Virus record (IMG/VR): IMGVR_UViG_3300045051_000838
Location: 1-27,566 of that record
Origin: a virus
DNA: 27,566 nucleotides
Reading direction: 5' to 3' (one strand)
Part shown: positions 1-5,078 of the stretch, piece by piece
Numbering within the stretch: position 1 is the first letter of the stretch
Layout of the letters: each line of letters begins with the position of its first letter
Position numbers and translations under genes: made by a program
The notes under the pieces: model-generated
Databases searched by the model: none
What the model saw: only the letters and a program-made list of their open reading frames with translations
What the model was told of the DNA's origin: nothing

Positions 1-579
1 CCCGTTTCCGCTCTCCCAACGGCCAGGCTGATGGTGGCCTGCAACAACAAGCCTCGATTCTCCGATCGCTCCGATGGTATCTGGCGCCGAATGATCGTGA
101 TTCCATGGGACGTCAAAATTCTGGATCACGAGAAGATCCGCAACATGGATAAGGCGTGGTGGTGGGAAAAGTCGGGAGAGCTGCCTGGGATGTTCAACTG
201 GGCCTTGGCCGGTCTGTATCGCCTCACCCAGCAAGCCGAGTTCACTAAGTCGACAGCGGCCGACGCAGCCAAGGACGAATACAAGGACGAAACGAATCCG
301 GTCCGCCAGTTTTTTGATATTGCGATCGAGCCGGATTCCTCGTCATCGATCACAGCAGAAAAATTTTACTGGGCTTATCAGCAGTGGTGCTACCAGTACG
401 GCTACAAGCCCATGTCAGCTTCGGTGTTCGGTCGCGAGATCAGGAGGCACTTTCCGATGACTAGCCGAGTCCGCGCCAAAGACGCTTACGGCATGAGATT
501 TTACCGTTACGAGAACCTGAAGTTCGTCATCTCGAAAGTGAACGGAAAAAATATTTTTGAAAGCGATGGTGAATATTGA
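1..579 (+). CDS. Phage/plasmid primase-helicase, D5 family, C-terminal part (5' end outside window)
   Basis: The reading frame is open from base 1, so the start lies upstream. The visible residues begin PTARLMVACNNKPRFSD, followed by RSDGIWRRMIVIPW. This matches the end of the SF3 helicase core of D5/P4-type primases: the sensor region with the conserved Asn, then the GxWRR arginine finger. Next comes a helical segment (ELPGMFNWALAGLYRL) and NPVRQFF, then a winged-helix-like tail (ITAEKFYWAYQQWC to FYRYENLKF) as in D5 C-termini. The family unwinds and primes phage DNA at the origin, which fits the repeat field immediately downstream. The stop TGA at 577-579 overlaps an ATG at 579. The primase active site cannot be checked because it lies outside the window. 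Confidence 0.85.
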   Translation, partial: PVSALPTARLMVACNNKPRFSDRSDGIWRRMIVIPWDVKILDHEKIRNMDKAWWWEKSGELPGMFNWALAGLYRLTQQAEFTKSTAADAAKDEYKDETNPVRQFFDIAIEPDSSSSITAEKFYWAYQQWCYQYGYKPMSASVFGREIRRHFPMTSRVRAKDAYGMRFYRYENLKFVISKVNGKNIFESDGEY

Positions 580-935
580 TGCCAAAAAAAATTTTAGGGC
601 GCGGCAAATGCGATTTGGGACCTAGCAGGGTCCCAGATAGGGTCCCACCAATTTTCAACAAAAACATTGGTGGGTCCCAGATACCCCAGCAAAATATCAC
701 TTTTGTAAAACATTTAAAACGAGGTCTACAGACCAACAACTGTACGCCCGTAACACCAGTGCACAGAACAGTGAACACGTATTATCGGCGTAGGAAATTG
801 CCGGGGTTGCTGGGGTTGCTAGGACCCAGCCCTGAAAACACAGGAAAAGTTGGGTCCCAGATACCCGATCGATCTAGGACCCAAACGACCATTGCCGCGC
901 CCCAACCGACCAAAATCAGCAAATTTTTTTCTTGA
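579..935 (+). CDS. Doubtful small ORF across the repeat field
   Basis: An ATG at 579 overlaps the primase stop (TGATG), which would allow coupled translation of about 118 residues. The predicted protein is mostly the translation of the GGGTCCC repeats (GPSRVPDRVPP, GSQIPQQ, GLLGLLGP, GSQIPDRS) and resembles no family I recognise. The reading frame may be open only because the repeats lack stops. I consider a non-coding origin-like region more likely. Confidence 0.2.
   Translation: MPKKILGRGKCDLGPSRVPDRVPPIFNKNIGGSQIPQQNITFVKHLKRGLQTNNCTPVTPVHRTVNTYYRRRKLPGLLGLLGPSPENTGKVGSQIPDRSRTQTTIAAPQPTKISKFFS
617..883. repeat. Iteron-like repeat cluster, candidate replication origin
   Basis: The stretch 580-945 holds no convincing gene but is full of short repeats. 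GGGTCCCAGATA occurs at 628-639, 672-683 and 852-863; the last two continue to ACCC. A further GGGTCCCA lies at 640-647. Inverted relatives CTAGGACCCA occur near 819 and 874, and GGGACCTA at 617-624. A perfect 9-bp tandem GGGGTTGCT lies at 803-820. Directly repeated, nearly palindromic sites beside a D5 helicase gene are what a phage or plasmid origin would look like. That the primase/helicase system acts here is inference. Confidence 0.5.
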
Positions 936-945
936 GATTGAAATC

Positions 946-1626
946 ATGGCGACAAAAAAAATTTTTGAGACCCTCAAAGCCAAATCGATGCAACAAACCA
1001 CTAGCGACGGGATTCCCGCCGTTAGCGTTTTGGAGGATCGAGGGGATGGCGATGGTCCGAATGGCAACATTCAGCCTCTCGCGCATCCCGCTTCACCACC
1101 ACCACAGCAGCCTTCGCAGCCACCGTGTTCGTTGTGTTCAGGAAAAAAATTCTGGCGTTCGATCACCGATCCGCCGTCAGCTGAGCCAACTTGGCGATGC
1201 TTGAATTGCTGCGTTCCGCCGAGTCCTCGGTTCGTCGCGGAAATTTTTGAGGTTGGAATTGATCGTCCAGCCGAAAAAAACGCTCCGCTTCCTTCTGGCG
1301 GGATGGTCCAAGGGAAGAGCGGGGCGGCGGCGGATCGCGGGCCCGATCATGAAGTTGTTGTTTCATCGCAACAAGTCGCCTGCGAAGCTCCGGTCTGCTC
1401 GGTCTGCCATTCAACCTGGGCGATCGAGCGCACGACAAAGCTGGTCGATTCAAAATCTCGAGAAGAGACGGTCCAGCAGGTGGCGGTGCGGTGCTGGTCT
1501 TGTTCGTCGGCCATCGAGCTCGAAACATTCCATAGGGCGTGTTCCAAGCGAATTGGCTTCGACGGAGAACGGAAGTTGACGTTGGATGAGATGAAGCAGC
1601 GAGCGAAGCTGATGCGGAGTCAGTAG
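946..1626 (+). CDS. Zinc-ribbon protein with two CxxC pairs, function unknown
   Basis: The start is ATG 946 (MATKKIFETL); the frame is open further upstream but only through the repeats. The protein has about 226 residues. A first metal-site pattern is CSLCSGKKFWRS followed by WRCLNCCVPP, the arrangement of a zinc ribbon in which CxxC-G-x-FW pairs with WRCxxC-PP. A second possible site is CSVCHSTW plus VRCWSCSS. The rest is a proline/glutamine-rich linker. Zinc ribbons of this kind occur in primases and other DNA- or RNA-binding phage proteins, but there is no catalytic domain here. The gene carries several A7-A8 runs (for example 953-960) and a degenerate copy of the dispersed CTGGCGGG element near 1285-1303. 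It lies between the putative origin and small accessory genes. Confidence 0.65.
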   Translation: MATKKIFETLKAKSMQQTTSDGIPAVSVLEDRGDGDGPNGNIQPLAHPASPPPQQPSQPPCSLCSGKKFWRSITDPPSAEPTWRCLNCCVPPSPRFVAEIFEVGIDRPAEKNAPLPSGGMVQGKSGAAADRGPDHEVVVSSQQVACEAPVCSVCHSTWAIERTTKLVDSKSREETVQQVAVRCWSCSSAIELETFHRACSKRIGFDGERKLTLDEMKQRAKLMRSQ

Positions 1627-1665
1627 GGCGACGGAAGAATTTTTGATTAAAGGAAGAAATAGGTT

Positions 1666-1878
1666 ATGGAATCAAGCAAGAACGATAGCGATGCTCAATT
1701 GCTCGATTTGTTGGGGTGGCTGCACGTCCAAAAAAACATTGGATTGGTGGAAGCTAAAAAGTGCGTCATGTTAAACCAGTTCGAAAATGCCCAGAACCAT
1801 TTGTCTTACGTCAAAGCCCTTTATGACGTTGCGGAGTATGTAGAGGCTAAACGCAAACAACTTCATCCGGTCGAATAA
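1666..1878 (+). CDS. Small helical protein, unknown
   Basis: This 70-residue protein starts at ATG 1666, behind a purine-rich AAAGGAAGAAATAGG leader that can serve as ribosome binding site. The sequence looks all-helical (LLDLLGWLHVQKNIGLVEAK, then YVKALYDVAEYVEAKRKQL), soluble and without cysteine motifs. I do not recognise a family. It sits tightly between the zinc-ribbon gene and the alpha-CTD-like gene and is probably cotranscribed with them. Confidence 0.6.
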   Translation: MESSKNDSDAQLLDLLGWLHVQKNIGLVEAKKCVMLNQFENAQNHLSYVKALYDVAEYVEAKRKQLHPVE

Positions 1879-1904
1879 TCGATCAGGGTAACAACAGAAC
1901 CAAG

Positions 1905-1923
1905 CCCCTTTCCCTGGAGGGAT
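1905..1923 (+). repeat. Dispersed CCCTTTCCCTGG repeat, copy acting as ribosome binding site
   Basis: This copy reads CCCCTTTCCCTGGAGGGAT. The core base C of CTGGCGGG is A here, which produces GGAGGG six to eleven bases before ATG 1929. The repeat therefore supplies the Shine-Dalgarno sequence of the next gene. Confidence 0.75.
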
Positions 1924-1928
1924 TTACC

Positions 1929-2879
1929 ATGCAAGCCACAACCACAGCCAAGCCGCCACAAGAGATGTCGCCTCGGGAGAGACGGCAGTACCAAAAGCAG
2001 GTCAAGAAAAAAGCCGAATCCAATCGAATGCGGAAGGATTCAATTCGGAGGAACAAGCAGCTAAGCCTGCTGGATGAGATGAATTCCGAATTAGAGCAGC
2101 AAGAGCGGCAATTGATGTTCCCGGGCTTCGTCGAGACTGATTTGGAAGTGATTGATCAACTTCAGCAGGAGCGATTGTTTAACAAAGGGAGAAAAGCCAA
2201 ACCGAAGGCGAAGCTGCAGACGCCAGAATTGTTTGATGATGTTGATTCAAAATCCGATCCCGACCTTGATCCGGATGCTAATTCCGATGCTGATCCCGAT
2301 GCTGATCCCGATGCTGAATCCAATCAACCCCAAAAGCTCGACCGAATCGAATGGTACGAGCAGGAATGCAAAGCTAAGCTGGCTGATCCGCTGTTCTGGG
2401 CTGACTTCGAAGCGGCAACCCTCACCGTCAAAGTGGAAGTTTTGCATGGGATTGTGTTTCCGCTTGTTCGCGAAAAGTTCAAGTCCCTGGAGATCGACGC
2501 GTTTTGGGAGACGTTGGTTGGCCGAGTTGAATTCGAGCTGCTCGGTGGGTCGGCTCTAATGCAGCCGAACATTGAAAAAGCTTTTGCGGCTATCGAGAGT
2601 TTCGCGAAGGACGTCCGGTCGATGCGACAAGTGGGCGTCGATTCATCGATCTACGAGCTCGGTCTTGGCCCTCGACTCGAAAGCCAGTTGGAAAAGGCTG
2701 ATGTGCATTTTGTCGAGCAGCTGATTGACATGACCGAAGAGCAAGTTGCTGGGATCAAGAATGTCGGCAAGGACAGCATGATCAGGATTAAAAAGCGGCT
2801 GGCGGTGTTTGGGTTGAAGCTGAAGCGGTCGTTGCATGAGGAAATGGGAGAGAAAAGTTCAAAACTCAAATCACGTTGA
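1929..2879 (+). CDS. Protein with RNA polymerase alpha-CTD-like C-terminal domain
   Basis: This 316-residue protein has three parts. Residues 1-80 are very basic and helical (SPRERRQYQKQVKKK and following). Residues about 102-135 are an acidic linker, a DPDA repeat encoded by a 12-bp tandem. Residues about 239-300 look like the helix-hairpin-helix alpha C-terminal domain of bacterial RNA polymerase: SIYELGLGPRLESQLEKAD, VHFVEQLIDMTEEQV, then IKNVGKDSMIRIKKRL. Aligned by eye with E. coli RpoA, R249 falls on R265, N278 on N294, G280 on G296 and S283 on S299, while N268 becomes Ser and K298 becomes Asp. Known alpha-CTDs bind UP elements and activators. A phage copy could redirect host transcription; that role is inference. 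Translation starts just after a GGAGGG provided by a dispersed repeat. Confidence 0.7.
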   Translation: MQATTTAKPPQEMSPRERRQYQKQVKKKAESNRMRKDSIRRNKQLSLLDEMNSELEQQERQLMFPGFVETDLEVIDQLQQERLFNKGRKAKPKAKLQTPELFDDVDSKSDPDLDPDANSDADPDADPDAESNQPQKLDRIEWYEQECKAKLADPLFWADFEAATLTVKVEVLHGIVFPLVREKFKSLEIDAFWETLVGRVEFELLGGSALMQPNIEKAFAAIESFAKDVRSMRQVGVDSSIYELGLGPRLESQLEKADVHFVEQLIDMTEEQVAGIKNVGKDSMIRIKKRLAVFGLKLKRSLHEEMGEKSSKLKSR

Positions 2880-2962
2880 CCCCGGATTTTGAAACTCGCC
2901 AAACTTGCCCGCATCTGCTTCGAGCTGCAAGTTCTGTTTCAATCCAATTCCGTAGGTCAACC

Positions 2963-4153
2963 ATGAAAACCGAATCTGAATCGATCCTCAATCATCCAGG
3001 CTACCTGCTCGCCAAGTCGCCGATCGTCACGGCGAAGCTGCTCACAGCCCTTTATCATCGCACCAAAAATTGTGTGACTCGATGGCGGGCGGCCGATGGT
3101 CCGAATGTCGGCTGGCAAGGCGTGACAGTCAAAGCGATGTCCGATGAGCTCGATATCGGCCTGCGGATGTTGTGTGATGCGGTGGCCGATACGATTGGTG
3201 GCATTACTCGCGACTTCGAGCCAAGCGTTCGTCGACAAATCCTCGCGATTGATCAGCTTGCCTACGCTTATCGCAAGTTCATGCAAGACGCGTCTTTTGA
3301 ATCCCCAACGGCTCCGCCGAGTGGTTCTGACAGTCTGTGGAATGCTTGGGATGCGGTTGAACGATCGTTCAACGCGCTCGATGACATGGCGGGCCTCAAG
3401 CCACCACCACCAGTCCATCATCTGATTGACGTCGAGAAGGTCAGCCCGATGCAGATTGCTCGGATATACGGCTGGATCGACGAAAACGGAGACCCCGATA
3501 CGGCCAAGGTGTTCGAGGAGCGTGACAAGCCTGGCACTCACTTCGATCCCAAAACATGGGTCCATCCGGCGATCAAATCTTCCCAAAAGCTGGTCGATGC
3601 TCAATGGTCCGTGCGAGAGCCTCGCGGCACGTTCTTTCAGGTCATCGAAAAAATTGAGCGGGAGATTGAACATCGTGCCAACGCGTCGAAAGTGCCTTCG
3701 ATCGAAGAATTCGTTGCGGCCGGTGCGCCAGCAGCCCAAATCGCCCGGGTTCATGGAATCGATGTTGCGGAAGCTGAGAGATTGCTTTTCGAAGCTGGTA
3801 AGGGTCCGAAGCGTGAGATTCTGCACCCAGCTAATGAAGCGGTTGCTCATCAGTTGCGGATGGAAGAGTTGGATAAGCGAAAGCAACAGCAGCCCCCGCC
3901 ACAGCAAGTTGCACCACAGGCACAGCCACAGAAACAAGCTCAACCTCAACAGCAACCTCAACAGCAGCAACCTCAGCCAACGAGCAGCCAAGCGGCTCCG
4001 CAAGCGGCGCAACCAAATCAGCCGCAAGCTGATAGCAGCAAACCACCAAGCGAAAATCCAACGAACACAATCGCTCAATCCGCCAAGGAAAAGGCAGCTG
4101 CGATCGTACAGCAGAAGGCCAACGCGCCCGGTGCGGCCGTTGATGATTTCTGA
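2963..4153 (+). CDS. Unknown phage protein with HTH-like segments and glutamine-rich tail
   Basis: ATG 2963 (MKTESESILNHPGYLLAKSP) is preferred; the frame also extends to a TTG overlapping the previous stop. The protein has about 396 residues. The N-terminal 150 residues are helical. Two segments resemble helix-turn-helix units: VSPMQIARIYGWIDENGDPD and later FVAAGAPAAQIARVHGIDVAEAERLLFE. From about residue 310 the protein becomes a low-complexity Gln/Pro/Ala tail (QQQPPPQQ, QPQQQPQQQQPQP), ending in a short helix. I do not recognise a family. Its place directly before the terminase genes suggests DNA binding linked to packaging or late regulation, but this is inference from position and the HTH-like pattern only. 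A long antisense frame over this gene is a shadow of its Gln-rich codons. Confidence 0.6.
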   Translation: MKTESESILNHPGYLLAKSPIVTAKLLTALYHRTKNCVTRWRAADGPNVGWQGVTVKAMSDELDIGLRMLCDAVADTIGGITRDFEPSVRRQILAIDQLAYAYRKFMQDASFESPTAPPSGSDSLWNAWDAVERSFNALDDMAGLKPPPPVHHLIDVEKVSPMQIARIYGWIDENGDPDTAKVFEERDKPGTHFDPKTWVHPAIKSSQKLVDAQWSVREPRGTFFQVIEKIEREIEHRANASKVPSIEEFVAAGAPAAQIARVHGIDVAEAERLLFEAGKGPKREILHPANEAVAHQLRMEELDKRKQQQPPPQQVAPQAQPQKQAQPQQQPQQQQPQPTSSQAAPQAAQPNQPQADSSKPPSENPTNTIAQSAKEKAAAIVQQKANAPGAAVDDF

Positions 4154-4173
4154 TTGATTGGTTGATTGATTGG
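4152..4173. repeat. Short GATT-rich tandem after the stop codon
   Basis: GATTGATTGG occurs twice in a row with a single-base offset directly after the stop codon. It supplies extra TGA stops and fills most of the gap to the terminase small subunit. No hairpin or promoter is evident. Confidence 0.6.
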
Positions 4174-4218
4174 AAAGATTAGTTGCTGGGCGATGCGGAT
4201 GGATTGGTGGAAATCTGT

Positions 4219-5076
4219 ATGGACGGAGTTGTCAACGATAGCGACGTGCAACTGGATGTTGGGTCCGATGCAAATTTCGACATCCAGCTAATACCATCCG
4301 CCGATTCTCCGTATCGTCCCGAGTCTTTCGACTACGTAGAAAACAATCGCAAGCTTCAAGCTGGTTCAAACGGCCGTCCATCATCTGCATTCGCTCAAAA
4401 ACGCAACAACACCCGAGAAGCCCGCAAGTACGAAGAGGCGTACAAGGTTGGCCAGCTGTACCTGCAAGGTTTATCAAAAGTCGAGATCGGCCAGCGGCTT
4501 GGAATGAAGGTTTCGCTGGTCCATAGTCGCGTTCAGTGGATGCGGCTTTACTGGCGAAATGCGGCTCAAAGCAAGGCAATGGAAGTTATCGCCTTCGAGC
4601 TCGCCAAGATCGACCTGATGGAGAAAGAGGCTTGGGAGCAATGGCAGCGAAGCAAAGAAGACGCGGTTGAAGAGATCGAAGAAGAATCCCTTTCCCCTGG
4701 CGGGTCTCCAACTAAACGAAAAGCGAAAAAGCGATCCGGCCGGCTTGGTGATAAGGGCTACTTGGACTTAGCGTTGAAATGCTTGGAGATGCGTCGAAAG
4801 CTGCTCGGCATCGGCGATGAGGACAAAGCCAAGCCTCAGTCCATGCTTTCGCGAGTCGTCGAGATTGTCGTTGATAGCATCGATGATGTTCCAAAGGTGT
4901 TGGATTATGCGGAATTTGAATCGATGGCGGCGGCTGCGAATTTGGAGCAAGCGACTATTGAGCAAGCCAATGTAGATGTCCCACCAGGAGATGAGGGACT
5001 GGTTCCGGTTGCTGAAGTTGTTGCTGATTCTGATTTTGAGCCCGCTCACATCATCGATCATTTGGCGGACGTCTAA
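4219..5076 (+). CDS. terS: Terminase small subunit (putative)
   Basis: I chose ATG 4219 (MDGVVNDSDVQLD); a TTG at 4183 is in the same frame. The protein has about 285 residues. After an acidic N-terminus comes a helix-turn-helix segment (YEEAYKVGQLYLQGLSKVEI, then GQRLGMKVSLVHSRVQWMRL). This is followed by a long helical region (AFELAKIDLMEKEAWEQWQR, SKED) and then GDKGYLDLALKCLEMRRKLLGI. HTH, then an AWExWxRSK helix, then a CLExRxKLLGI helix is the layout of many phage small terminases, which recognise DNA and regulate the ATPase. The gene ends two bases before the large-terminase ATG, supporting the call. A dispersed CCTGGCGGG repeat is inserted between the two helices, encoding LSPGGSP. 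The C-terminal 60 residues are acidic and variable. Confidence 0.7.
   Translation: MDGVVNDSDVQLDVGSDANFDIQLIPSADSPYRPESFDYVENNRKLQAGSNGRPSSAFAQKRNNTREARKYEEAYKVGQLYLQGLSKVEIGQRLGMKVSLVHSRVQWMRLYWRNAAQSKAMEVIAFELAKIDLMEKEAWEQWQRSKEDAVEEIEEESLSPGGSPTKRKAKKRSGRLGDKGYLDLALKCLEMRRKLLGIGDEDKAKPQSMLSRVVEIVVDSIDDVPKVLDYAEFESMAAAANLEQATIEQANVDVPPGDEGLVPVAEVVADSDFEPAHIIDHLADV
4688..4705 (+). repeat. Dispersed CCTGGCGGG repeat inside terS
   Basis: CCCTTTCCCCTGGCGGGT lies in frame in the small-terminase gene and encodes SLSPGGS, in the loop between two predicted helices where an insertion would do little harm. Confidence 0.75.
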
Positions 5077-5078
5077 CT

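Noticed and set aside
2250-2330. Asp-rich DxDxD repeat as a possible calcium-binding (dockerin or thrombospondin type 3) domain
   Set aside because: The repeat is a simple 12-bp tandem (DPDA) without the hydrophobic and Gly positions of calcium loops; an acidic linker is the simpler reading.
2957-4078. 373-codon open frame on the minus strand
   Set aside because: It is antisense to the Gln-rich gene at 2963-4153; its translation is Leu/Arg/Trp-rich low complexity and all other supported genes are on the + strand.
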